Of a stretch of 35,470 nucleotides of DNA, positions 16,689 through 24,199 are shown piece after piece. The notes below the pieces were generated by a model, which saw only the letters and a program-made list of their open reading frames with translations, did not search any database and was not told where the DNA came from. The stretch is from positions 1 to 35,470 of the forward strand of contig JAEYNZ010000038.1 in assembly GCA_023412195.1 (NCBI GenBank). Reading direction: 5' to 3'. Within the stretch, counting starts at the first letter, position 1; each line of letters begins with the position of its first letter. Both the position numbers and the translations under genes were made by a program. Origin of the DNA: Bacteroidota bacterium. GTDB lineage: Bacteria > Bacteroidota > Bacteroidia > Bacteroidales > Prolixibacteraceae.

Positions 16689-17387
16689 TTATTGCAACAT
16701 TCCTTCGTCGGCCAGACTAAGATAACGGTTTTGACCGATAATGACATGATCGAGAACAGTGATGTCCATCAGTTCAGCTGCTTTTTTTATTTTTCCTGTA
16801 ATTTTAAGGTCAGCATCCGAAGCTTCCATCGTTCCTGAGGGATGGTTGTGACAAAGAATGAGTGATACTGCTGTTTTTTCCAGGGCATTTTTCAAAATGA
16901 TCCTGACATCTATCAGGGTACCTGCTATACCACCCTGGCTGATCTTATACTGGTCGATGATTTTATTGCCCCTGTCGAGCAGGAGTACCCAGAATTCTTC
17001 ATGATTAAGATCAGACAGCAGGGGCATAAAGTAATCTGCAGCATCGCGGCTGCAGGTAATTTTCCTTTTAACAAATACATCGGCATCTTTCCGCCGCTTG
17101 CCCAGTTCAAGTGCTGCAATAATGGAAATTGCCTTTGCCTCGCCTATTCCGTTAAAAGTTTTCAGAAAATCGATTCCCCGACGGCCAAGATCGCTCAGAT
17201 TATTATTCACTGATGCCAGAATACGCCGCCCCAGTTCAACCGCTGTCTCGCTCAGGTTTCCCGAACCAATCAGAATGGCAATAAGCTCAGCATCGGATAA
17301 TGAACGGGCACCATGTAATAAAAGTTTTTCCCTGGGTCTGTCTTCAACAGCCCATTCCTTGATGTTCAGTTTTTTGTATTGGTTCAT
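16689..17387 (-). CDS. radC: RadC family JAMM-domain protein
   Basis: A 232-residue RadC-type protein. The N-terminal half (IKEWAVEDRPREKLLLHGA, then LSDAELIAILIGSG) is the UPF0758 helix-hairpin-helix region with FNGIGEAKA near 78-86. The C-terminal MPN/JAMM domain shows HNHPSG at 180-185 and an Asp at 191, the zinc-binding set. Function is uncertain despite the name; an older link to DNA repair is not well supported. The frame stays open upstream to 17498, but that stretch crosses the rpsT terminator; the ATG at 17387 (MNQYKKLNIKEWA) matches the usual family start, with 17405 as a second choice. The four envelope genes follow at 11 bases. Confidence 0.93.
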   Translation of the reverse strand: MNQYKKLNIKEWAVEDRPREKLLLHGARSLSDAELIAILIGSGNLSETAVELGRRILASVNNNLSDLGRRGIDFLKTFNGIGEAKAISIIAALELGKRRKDADVFVKRKITCSRDAADYFMPLLSDLNHEEFWVLLLDRGNKIIDQYKISQGGIAGTLIDVRIILKNALEKTAVSLILCHNHPSGTMEASDADLKITGKIKKAAELMDITVLDHVIIGQNRYLSLADEGMLQ

Positions 17388-17450
17388 TTTTATTGGTGTT
17401 TCCATAAATTTAAGCAATTTTTGGAAACTATAAACCATTCCTGAGGGCTG

Positions 17451-17488
17451 AAAAAAGAAAAGCCTTTCCGGCACCGGAAAGGCTTTTC
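17451..17488 (-). terminator. Strong Rho-independent terminator after rpsT
   Basis: Fifteen-base arms at 17457-17471 and 17474-17488 form a perfect hairpin with a two-base loop, followed on the minus strand by a run of six T (17456-17451). It lies 20 bases beyond the rpsT stop and ends the tRNA-Glu/rpsT unit before radC. Confidence 0.9.
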
Positions 17489-17508
17489 TAAATATCATGA
17501 AAAACTTT

Positions 17509-17760
17509 CTACAAATTGTTCATCTGAACAGCCAGTTTTGATTTCAGGTTGGCTGCCTTGTTTTTATGAATGATATTCTTTTTTGCAAGCTTATCAATCA
17601 TAGATGCTACTGAAGGATACAACTTGGCGGCTTCCTCTTTATTCGATTCATTCCGCAAATCCCTGATAGCATTACGGGTGGTTTTGGCATAATACCTGTT
17701 AAGCACCCTCTTTTTTTCGTTTTGCCTTATTCTTTTTAAAGCTGACTTGTGATTTGCCAT
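17509..17760 (-). CDS. rpsT: 30S ribosomal protein S20
   Basis: Primary 16S rRNA-binding protein of the small subunit body. The 83-residue, highly basic all-helical sequence starts MANHKSALKRIRQNEKKR and ends with LKSKLAVQMNNL, both characteristic of S20. Start is the first ATG. It follows the tRNA-Glu gene by 26 bases, with no promoter-like box between, and is followed by a strong terminator, so tRNA and mRNA are probably made as one precursor. Confidence 0.97.
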   Translation of the reverse strand: MANHKSALKRIRQNEKKRVLNRYYAKTTRNAIRDLRNESNKEEAAKLYPSVASMIDKLAKKNIIHKNKAANLKSKLAVQMNNL

Positions 17761-17786
17761 GTTTACCTTAATACTTTTAATTTTTG

Positions 17787-17858
17787 TAGCCCGTAGGGGA
17801 ATCGAACCCCTGCTACCAGAATGAAAATCTGGCGTCCTAACCCCTAGACGAACGGGCC
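17787..17858 (-). tRNA. tRNA-Glu (anticodon TTC)
   Basis: The minus strand folds as a complete cloverleaf: acceptor GGCCCGT/ACGGGCT with a terminal G-U, a D-arm containing GGTTAGGA, anticodon arm CCAGA/TCTGG around loop TTTTCAT with anticodon TTC, and T-arm AGGGG-TTCGATT-CCCCT. The discriminator is A and CCA is not encoded, as is common in Bacteroidota. It is the first gene of the tRNA-Glu/rpsT unit. Confidence 0.95.
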
Positions 17859-17888
17859 GTCCTTTTATTTCCCTTTAATTTGGGACTG

Positions 17889-17919
17889 CAAAAATACTTC
17901 AATTTTATAATTCACCAAA
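17889..17919 (-). promoter_or_regulatory. Bacteroidota-type promoter of the tRNA-Glu/rpsT unit
   Basis: On the minus strand, TTTG (17919-17916), 19 bases, TATTTTTG (17896-17889). Spacing and both boxes fit the consensus closely. The start site would fall near 17882, about 24 bases before the tRNA 5' end. Confidence 0.75.
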
Positions 17920-17965
17920 TTTTCCTTAAAAATTTTTCTTGCCAGCTTCATTTTTTAATTTGATG

Positions 17966-17996
17966 TAAAATCCGGATTATACCGCTTTATAATCCC
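17966..17996 (-). terminator. Probable terminator after lptB
   Basis: Minus-strand stem GGATTATA/TATAATCC with a six-base loop begins four bases after the lptB stop and is followed by a short, imperfect T run (GGATTTTA). The T run is weak, so termination may be partial. Confidence 0.5.
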
Positions 17997-17998
17997 GG

Positions 17999-18721
17999 TT
18001 AACGCAACTCAAAATTCTGACCCAGATACACCCGTCGCACATCTTCATCATTGGCCAGATCATGGGCAGTGCCTGCCTTCAGGATAGATCCTTCGAAAAG
18101 CAGGTATGAGCGGTCGGTTATCGATAAAGTTTCATGCACATTGTGATCGGTAATCAGAACACCGATATTCTTTTCCTTCAGCTTGATCACAATTTGCTGG
18201 ATATCTTCAACAGCTATAGGATCTACCCCTGCAAAAGGCTCATCAAGCAGAATAAATTTCGGATCGATGGCAAGGGCCCGTGCAATTTCAGTACGCCGTC
18301 TTTCACCTCCTGAAAGCTGTATACCCTTACTTTTGCGGATGTGCTGAAGTCCGAATTCAGTAAGCAGAGTTTCTACTTTCTCATGCTGGTACTCCTTTGT
18401 ATAATTGGTCATCTCCAGCACAGCCCTGAGATTATCCTCAATGCTTAGTTTACGGAAAACCGATGCTTCCTGTGCAAGGTAACCTATACCTTTTTGTGCC
18501 CTTTTATAAACAGGGAGCCGGGTGATGTTTTCATCATCAATATAAATACTGCCTGAAAGAGGACGGATTAATCCCACAATCATGTAAAATGAAGTCGTCT
18601 TACCTGCTCCGTTAGGGCCAAGAAGCCCCACAATCTCCCCCTGTTTTACATCAAAACTTACACCCTTAACGACAGTGCGTTTCCGGTACTTTTTTACAAT
18701 ATTTTCTGCTCTGAGTATCAT
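17999..18721 (-). CDS. lptB: LPS export ABC transporter ATPase LptB
   Basis: ATPase of the LptBFG complex that extracts lipopolysaccharide from the inner membrane. The 240-residue sequence has Walker A GPNGAGKT at 35-42, the Q-loop YLAQEASVFRKLSIEDNL at 81-98 (the EASVFRKL form is diagnostic for LptB), signature LSGGERRR at 136-143, Walker B ILLDEPFAGVDP at 157-168 and TDHNVHETL with switch His193. The C-terminal VRRVYLGQNF is also typical. The gene lies 30 bases after tatC on the same strand and is probably cotranscribed. lptF, lptG and lptC are not in the window. Confidence 0.96.
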   Translation of the reverse strand: MILRAENIVKKYRKRTVVKGVSFDVKQGEIVGLLGPNGAGKTTSFYMIVGLIRPLSGSIYIDDENITRLPVYKRAQKGIGYLAQEASVFRKLSIEDNLRAVLEMTNYTKEYQHEKVETLLTEFGLQHIRKSKGIQLSGGERRRTEIARALAIDPKFILLDEPFAGVDPIAVEDIQQIVIKLKEKNIGVLITDHNVHETLSITDRSYLLFEGSILKAGTAHDLANDEDVRRVYLGQNFELR

Positions 18722-18751
18722 CTAAACAAATAACGTGAATTATATAAAGCG

Positions 18752-19627
18752 CTATAATTCATCAAGTTCTTTTTCACGTTTTTTAACTACGTTCCTCGAT
18801 ATAATGATACTGACCTCATACAGGAGGAATAACGGTATAAACACCATGATCTGACTGAAAACATCAGGAGGGGTGATAATGGCAGAAAGAAGCAGCATTA
18901 CTACATAGGAATGCCTGCGGTAGGTTTTCATAAACTGGGGGGTCAATATTCCTACTTTACTTAAGAAAAAAGCAAAAATGGGTAAAAGGAATACAACCCC
19001 TGATGCAAGCGATATGGAGGTTACTGAACCAATATACGACCTCAGGTTAATCTGGTTAACAACATCCCCGCTTACATTATAGCTTCCAAGAAAATGAACT
19101 GACAGGGGTACGATCAGAAAATATCCAAAAAATATTCCCAAAATGAAAAGGACAGAGGTAAAGAATACTGCTCCACCGGCATACTTTCTCTCGTTATCAT
19201 AAAGTGCAGGTTTAATAAATTTCCAGAACTCCCAAAAAACAACCGGAGCAGCTATTACAAATCCTGCAATAATGGAAACCCACACATGCGTTAAAAACTG
19301 GCCGGCTATCTGAATGCTGATCAGTTCGAGTGGCGTCTGGTTGATTTTTAATGCTTCAGTCCCTAGATAATCGGCCATTTTAGCGAACATCCGGTTTGTC
19401 CAGAATTCCGGAGTACGCGGATTCAAAATAACGGTATTAAAAATGAAATCCTTCATGATGAAGGCAACGATTGCAAATATCATGATTGCAAGGGCAGAAC
19501 GGATGATATGCCAGCGTAATTCCTCAAGGTGATCGAGAAATGACATCTCTGTGTAAGTATCGCCCTGTTTTTTCTTTCCCCAGCCGTTTTTCGTTTTCTT
19601 TCCTTCCTGCATTACATCAACACTCAT
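18752..19627 (-). CDS. tatC: Twin-arginine translocase subunit TatC
   Basis: Receptor for twin-arginine signal peptides. In the 291-residue protein, MSFLDHLEELRWHIIRS at 28-44 is the cytoplasmic N-terminal motif with the signal-peptide-binding glutamates, six hydrophobic helices follow, and the C-terminal region has the conserved SAIITPPDVFSQ. The first periplasmic loop (about 67-108) is longer than in E. coli. The N-terminus carries an extra 25 polar, lysine-rich residues before the core; the ATG at 19627 is kept because a -7-like box lies just upstream, though 19612 is also possible. Works with the TatA-like protein at 5596. Forms an operon with lptB. Confidence 0.95.
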   Translation of the reverse strand: MSVDVMQEGKKTKNGWGKKKQGDTYTEMSFLDHLEELRWHIIRSALAIMIFAIVAFIMKDFIFNTVILNPRTPEFWTNRMFAKMADYLGTEALKINQTPLELISIQIAGQFLTHVWVSIIAGFVIAAPVVFWEFWKFIKPALYDNERKYAGGAVFFTSVLFILGIFFGYFLIVPLSVHFLGSYNVSGDVVNQINLRSYIGSVTSISLASGVVFLLPIFAFFLSKVGILTPQFMKTYRRHSYVVMLLLSAIITPPDVFSQIMVFIPLFLLYEVSIIISRNVVKKREKELDEL

Positions 19628-19652
19628 TAAATCCAGATTTTTAAAAACTCCA

Positions 19653-19660
19653 CAAATATA
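19653..19660 (-). promoter_or_regulatory. Putative -7 box of the tatC-lptB operon
   Basis: On the minus strand this reads TATATTTG, a perfect TAnnTTTG. The expected TTG about 19 bases further upstream is not evident. It would place the transcript start near 19646, close to the tatC ATG. Confidence 0.5.
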
Positions 19661-19816
19661 AATACTTCCTCTAATTCAGAGCCTTTTTAAACATCTCATT
19701 ATTTATCAGAATGCTATTTAATTCTTAAAAAAACAAAAAACCTATTGTCATTCTTCTTACTTTTAATAATTTAGGATTCGCGTTAAAAATAAGATGAGGA
19801 AGAGAGAAATGATTTT

Positions 19817-22000
19817 ATGAACAAAGACATATCACTAACCCAGCATTTACAGCAGTATTTTGGATTCAACCGGTTTAAGGGACAACAGGAAGAAGCAGTA
19901 AAAAGCGTACTGGATGGAAGAAATACATTTGTATTGATGCCAACCGGTGGTGGCAAATCATTGATCTACCAGCTGCCTGCCCTGTTACTTGATGGTACTG
20001 CCATTGTTATATCACCACTGATTGCCCTGATGAAGAACCAGGTGGATTCTATCAGGGGCATGCAAACTGAAGATTATGTAGCCCATTTTTTAAATTCATC
20101 ATTATCGAAGGCTGCCATTCAGGAGGTGAAAGCCGATGTGATGGCAGGTCGCACCAAACTATTGTATGTTGCACCTGAATCACTAACCAAGGAAGAAAAT
20201 ATTGAATTCCTTAAAAACATAAAGATCTCATTTTATGCAATAGATGAAGCTCACTGTATTTCTGAATGGGGCCATGATTTCCGACCGGAATACCGCCGGA
20301 TCAGGCCCATTGTCGAAGAAATAGGCACCGCTCCCATTGTTGCACTCACTGCAACAGCTACAGCTAAAGTGCAGCACGACATCCAGAAAAACCTTGGCAT
20401 CCTCGACTCCAATGTTTTTAAGGCATCATTTAACAGGGCCAACCTGTATTATGAAATAAAGCCTAAAGTTAAGCCTGAAGCACAGATCATCAAATTCATC
20501 AGGCAGAATGAAGGCAAATCGGGCATCATTTATTGCCTGAGCCGTAAAAAGGTGGAAGAAATTGCTGAAACCTTACTTGTTAATGGAATCAAGGCCCTTG
20601 CGTACCATGCCGGTATGGATGCAGCCACCCGATCTGCCAACCAGGATAAATTTTTGATGGAGGAAGTGGATGTTATTGTGGCAACCATCGCTTTTGGTAT
20701 GGGAATCGATAAACCTGATGTGCGCTTTGTAATCCATTACGACATTCCCAAAAGCCTTGAAGGTTATTACCAGGAAACTGGTCGGGCAGGCCGTGACGGT
20801 GGAGAAGGACAATGCATTACCTTTTACAGCTACAAGGATATACAGAAACTTGAAAAATTCATGCACGGCAAACCTGTTGCCGAACAGGAAATTGGAAAAC
20901 AGCTACTGCTCGATACCGTTTCTTATGCCGAAACTGCTATCTGCCGGCGGATCATATTGCTCCATTATTTCGGAGAAACATACGGCCAGGAAAACTGCGG
21001 AAACTGCGACAACTGTCTGAACCCAAAAGAACAGGTGGAAGCCGGCAGCGAAGTGTCACGTGCCTTGAAAGTTATACTCGAAGTAAATGAACAATATAAA
21101 GCCGAACATATTGCCAACATTCTTATAGGGAATAAAACTGCAGCTATCAAATCATTCAGGCACAACACACTGAAGACTTTCGGTACCGGGAAAGACCATG
21201 ATGAACGGTTTTGGAATGCCGTTTTCAGACAATCAATGATTAAAGGTTATATCAATAAGGATATAGAAAATTACGGCCTGCTGAAAGTTACACAAAAAGG
21301 TCATGAATTCCTGCAGAACCCATCGTCCTTCATGCTGGTTAAAAACCACGATTATGATGAAGATATGGAATCGGCTGCAACAGCTGCACCGTCGGCCGCT
21401 AACAGCGGTGATCCTGCACTTTTTGCCATTTTAAAGGACCTGCGGAAACAAATTGCAAGGAAGCACAACCTTCCTCCTTTTGTTATTTTCCAGGATCCAT
21501 CGCTTTCCGATATGTCAATCCAGTACCCGATTACACTTGAAGAACTGCAAAAAATACAGGGAGTCGGACAGGGAAAGGCGCGGAGGTATGGTAAGGAAGT
21601 GGTGGAACTGATCAAAAAGTATGTTGAAGAAAATGACATTGAGCGTCCTGAAGATTTTGTTGTCCGTTCTGTTCCGAATAAATCAAAAATGAAGGTGTTC
21701 ATTATACAAAGCATCGACCGCAAACTGTCATTCGACGACATTGCCAACTCAAAGGGCGTAGAAGTGAAAGATATTATTGCAGAAGTTGAAGCCATTGTAA
21801 ACTCGGGCACCAAACTGAACATCGACTACTACCTTGATGAAGTGCTCGATGAAGAACGCCAGGAAGAGGTGTTCGATTACTTCAGGGAAGCTGAAAACGA
21901 CTCTATCGAAAAAGCCCTTGAAGTGCTGGGTGAAGAAGATTATTCGGAAGATGATATACGGCTGATGCGTATAAAGTTTCTGTCGGATTTAGGCAATTAA
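19817..22000 (+). CDS. recQ: ATP-dependent DNA helicase RecQ
   Basis: 3'-5' helicase for recombination and fork repair. The 727-residue protein contains motif I TGGGKS at 43-48, DEAH at 143-146, WGHDFRPEYR at 151-160, motif VI QETGRAGRDG at 319-328, a zinc site formed by Cys376, Cys394, Cys397 and Cys400, an RQC winged-helix region at about 410-505, and one HRDC domain at about 533-605. A linker rich in Ala and acidic residues (511-532) precedes the HRDC. The last 120 residues, absent from the E. coli protein, form an acidic helical extension with a likely helix-turn-helix (FDDIANSKGVEVKDIIAEVEA), common in Bacteroidota RecQ. Start is the ATG at 19817. It diverges from tatC. Confidence 0.96.
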   Translation: MNKDISLTQHLQQYFGFNRFKGQQEEAVKSVLDGRNTFVLMPTGGGKSLIYQLPALLLDGTAIVISPLIALMKNQVDSIRGMQTEDYVAHFLNSSLSKAAIQEVKADVMAGRTKLLYVAPESLTKEENIEFLKNIKISFYAIDEAHCISEWGHDFRPEYRRIRPIVEEIGTAPIVALTATATAKVQHDIQKNLGILDSNVFKASFNRANLYYEIKPKVKPEAQIIKFIRQNEGKSGIIYCLSRKKVEEIAETLLVNGIKALAYHAGMDAATRSANQDKFLMEEVDVIVATIAFGMGIDKPDVRFVIHYDIPKSLEGYYQETGRAGRDGGEGQCITFYSYKDIQKLEKFMHGKPVAEQEIGKQLLLDTVSYAETAICRRIILLHYFGETYGQENCGNCDNCLNPKEQVEAGSEVSRALKVILEVNEQYKAEHIANILIGNKTAAIKSFRHNTLKTFGTGKDHDERFWNAVFRQSMIKGYINKDIENYGLLKVTQKGHEFLQNPSSFMLVKNHDYDEDMESAATAAPSAANSGDPALFAILKDLRKQIARKHNLPPFVIFQDPSLSDMSIQYPITLEELQKIQGVGQGKARRYGKEVVELIKKYVEENDIERPEDFVVRSVPNKSKMKVFIIQSIDRKLSFDDIANSKGVEVKDIIAEVEAIVNSGTKLNIDYYLDEVLDEERQEEVFDYFREAENDSIEKALEVLGEEDYSEDDIRLMRIKFLSDLGN

Positions 22001-22044
22001 CCCACACCAGATAATCAGTTTCAACCATATACTCCGAAATTTGT

Positions 22045-22052
22045 TAACTTTG
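22045..22052 (+). promoter_or_regulatory. Putative -7 box of the ahcY promoter
   Basis: TAACTTTG fits TAnnTTTG and is 35 bases before the ATG. A weak TTTC lies 22 bases upstream. The remaining leader is about 28 bases, too short for any known SAH riboswitch. Confidence 0.45.
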
Positions 22053-22087
22053 CACGCCTTGATTAAAACATATAAATATTTCATAAA

Positions 22088-23506
22088 ATGAGCATTGCTT
22101 TAGAAAAACAATTAAAATACAAAGTAGCCGACATCAAACTTGCTGAGTTTGGACGAAAGGAAATTGAAATCGCAGAAAAGGAAATGCCCGGACTGATGGC
22201 CATCAGGAAAAAATTTGGCCCTGAAAAACCCCTTAAAGGGGCCAGGGTTACCGGCAGCCTTCATATGACCATCCAAACTGCTGTTCTTATCGAAACGCTG
22301 GTTGAACTTGGAGCAGAAGTAAGATGGGCAAGCTGCAATATATTTTCCACACAGGACCATGCTGCAGCAGCCATAGCCGCAGCTGGAATTCCTGTATTTG
22401 CATGGAAAGGTGAAACACTTGAAGAATACTGGTGGTGTACCGATCAGGCCCTCAATTTTGGCAACGGCAAAGGGCCACACCTCATTGTTGACGATGGTGG
22501 CGACGCCACCCTGATGGTACACAGAGGCTATGAAGCTGAAACCGATCCTTCCATCCTCGACAGGCCGGCTGACGGCGAAGATGAAGAAGAACTGAATAAA
22601 TTGCTGAAGCAAATCCTGAAGGAAACACCAAACCGCTGGCGTGAAGCAGCAAAGGATTTCAAAGGGGTTTCAGAAGAAACTACTACAGGAGTTCACCGCC
22701 TTTACCATATGAAGGAACAGGGCAACCTGCTTTTCCCTGCTATCAATGTAAATGATTCGGTTACCAAATCAAAATTCGACAACCTTTACGGTTGCCGTGA
22801 GTCGCTTGCGGATGGCATTAAAAGGGCAACCGATGTAATGATTGCCGGCAAAGTAGTTGTTGTTGCAGGTTATGGCGACGTGGGCAAAGGCTGTGCAAAA
22901 TCGATGCGCGGTTATGGCGCAAGGGTTATTGTTACTGAAATCGACCCCATCTGCGCACTTCAGGCTGCCATGGAAGGTTTCGAGGTGAAAACCATGGAAG
23001 ATGCCCTCGATGAAGGCAACATCTATGTTACAACCACCGGCAACAAGGATGTGATCACCACCAAACACATGGCTGCCATGAAAGACCAGGCTATTGTATG
23101 CAACATCGGCCATTTCGACAACGAAATCCAGGTAGCACCCCTGAACCGCATGGCTGGTGTTAAAAGAACCAACATTAAACCCCAGGTTGACAAATATACA
23201 TTTGAAGACGGGCACAGCATTTACCTGCTGGCCGAAGGCCGCCTTGTAAACCTTGGATGCGCCACTGGCCATCCGTCATTTGTAATGAGCAACTCCTTCA
23301 CCAACCAGTCGCTCGCACAAATCGACCTCTGGCAAAATGACTACGAAATTGATGTATACCGGCTCCCGAAAAAACTCGACGAAGAGGTAGCCCGCCTCCA
23401 CCTCGAACAACTTGGTGTAAGGCTGACAAAACTTACCGACGAGCAGGCCCGTTATATCGGAATATCAAATGAAGGTCCGTTTAAACCGGAACACTACAGG
23501 TACTAA
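22088..23506 (+). CDS. ahcY: Adenosylhomocysteinase (SAH hydrolase)
   Basis: Splits S-adenosylhomocysteine into adenosine and homocysteine, relieving product inhibition of methyltransferases. In 472 residues: VTGSLHMTIQTAVLIETL near 54-71, the substrate-binding NIFSTQDHAAAA, the NAD-binding GYGDVGKG at 261-268, VTEIDPICALQA, and CNIGHFDNEI. The C-terminus ends KPEHYRY, whose Lys and Tyr contact NAD of the neighbouring subunit. It has the roughly 40-residue insertion (about 150-192, rich in Glu, Lys and Arg) typical of bacterial and plant enzymes. The first residues MSIALEKQLKYKVADIKLAEFGR support the ATG at 22088. It is a single gene between its own promoter box and a strong terminator. Confidence 0.98.
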   Translation: MSIALEKQLKYKVADIKLAEFGRKEIEIAEKEMPGLMAIRKKFGPEKPLKGARVTGSLHMTIQTAVLIETLVELGAEVRWASCNIFSTQDHAAAAIAAAGIPVFAWKGETLEEYWWCTDQALNFGNGKGPHLIVDDGGDATLMVHRGYEAETDPSILDRPADGEDEEELNKLLKQILKETPNRWREAAKDFKGVSEETTTGVHRLYHMKEQGNLLFPAINVNDSVTKSKFDNLYGCRESLADGIKRATDVMIAGKVVVVAGYGDVGKGCAKSMRGYGARVIVTEIDPICALQAAMEGFEVKTMEDALDEGNIYVTTTGNKDVITTKHMAAMKDQAIVCNIGHFDNEIQVAPLNRMAGVKRTNIKPQVDKYTFEDGHSIYLLAEGRLVNLGCATGHPSFVMSNSFTNQSLAQIDLWQNDYEIDVYRLPKKLDEEVARLHLEQLGVRLTKLTDEQARYIGISNEGPFKPEHYRY

Positions 23507-23530
23507 TACATTAATAAAATAAATATAAAG

Positions 23531-23565
23531 CGGGTGCTTCAGTAAAATCGAAGTACCCGTTTTTG
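23531..23565 (+). terminator. Rho-independent terminator after ahcY
   Basis: Ten-base-pair stem CGGGTGCTTC/GAAGTACCCG (one G-U pair) with a nine-base loop, followed by TTTTTGTTTTT. It lies 24 bases after the stop. Confidence 0.85.
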
Positions 23566-24199
23566 TTTTTAGTAATAACATACTTCAGCCTGAAAGATTC
23601 CCCACAGCCTGTTGATCTTTGATTTCATGCTCATTCTATCCTGCCGGGTCATCCATCAGATCATGATAAATCATGTGACAGCTTTACTGACCAGATGACT
23701 CACCTGAATCAACAGGGGATAAAATACAATTTTCTGCTCCATTTATGAACCACAGTCACCCGGTCAGTGTCCATATCATCTCCGGTATAAGTTCGCGATA
23801 TATTCGCGATATGTTCGCGATATATTCGCTCTGCCGCGAATATATTCCGAATTAATCCCGAATATAATCCGAAGTTATCCTGTAGGAATGAATAACCTGA
23901 ATGAGGCCAGATTTGGCATATATATAGATTCAGTCAGATTAAATTACGGAGGAGTTGAAAGGAAACGAGGTCTGATAAAAAAATCAGAAAGTTGATGTGT
24001 ATTATTTGGATAGTGATTATATAATTGGCATCCGGGTGAAAACTTTATCGGGAGAATTAATCATATCAGTCAATCTCCCTTCAATTTTTTTCCATTGAAA
24101 CTTTTTTTCACCTGCCATCATTATGGGTTCATCGAAATTTATATCATCGTAATAAACCTGTTATTCTTTTTACAAATAAACCAAAATATCTCCAGCCAT
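23566..24199. other. Gene-free stretch between ahcY and the PIG-L gene
   Basis: About 630 bases without a credible gene. The only clear structure is the short-period repeat block at 23792-23880. The flanks are AT-rich and have no recognisable RNA, integrase, or long inverted repeat. A 60-codon plus-strand frame at 24095-24277 lies mostly in this stretch but runs into the opposite-strand PIG-L gene and has no coding character. Confidence 0.6.
23792..23880. repeat. Compound short-period repeat with central hairpin
   Basis: First half: three 12-base units, TTCGCGATATAT, TTCGCGATATGT, TTCGCGATATAT (23792-23827). Second half: four 11-base units, CGAATATATTC, CGAATTAATCC, CGAATATAATC, CGAAGTTATCC (23837-23880). 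The halves are roughly inverted copies of one another and meet in a perfect ten-base hairpin, ATATATTCGC (23820-23829) and GCGAATATAT (23836-23845), with loop TCTGCC. Three TCGCGA words fall at exact 12-base spacing. Function unknown. Confidence 0.85.

Noticed and set aside
17388..17498. Upstream extension of radC
   Set aside because: It crosses the rpsT terminator hairpin; the family start fits the ATG at 17387.
17787..17858. tRNA-Glu as an integration site for a mobile element
   Set aside because: No integrase, no repeated tRNA 3' end, and core genes continue on both sides.
22053..22087. SAH or SAM riboswitch before ahcY
   Set aside because: The predicted leader is only about 30 bases and shows no paired elements.
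22112..23272. Two minus-strand frames of about 166 codons inside ahcY
   Set aside because: They lie opposite a fully conserved enzyme gene, have no promoter or family resemblance, and are typical antisense shadows.
23792..23880. Possible CRISPR array
   Set aside because: Units are only 11-12 bases, directly adjacent without spacers, and no cas gene is nearby.
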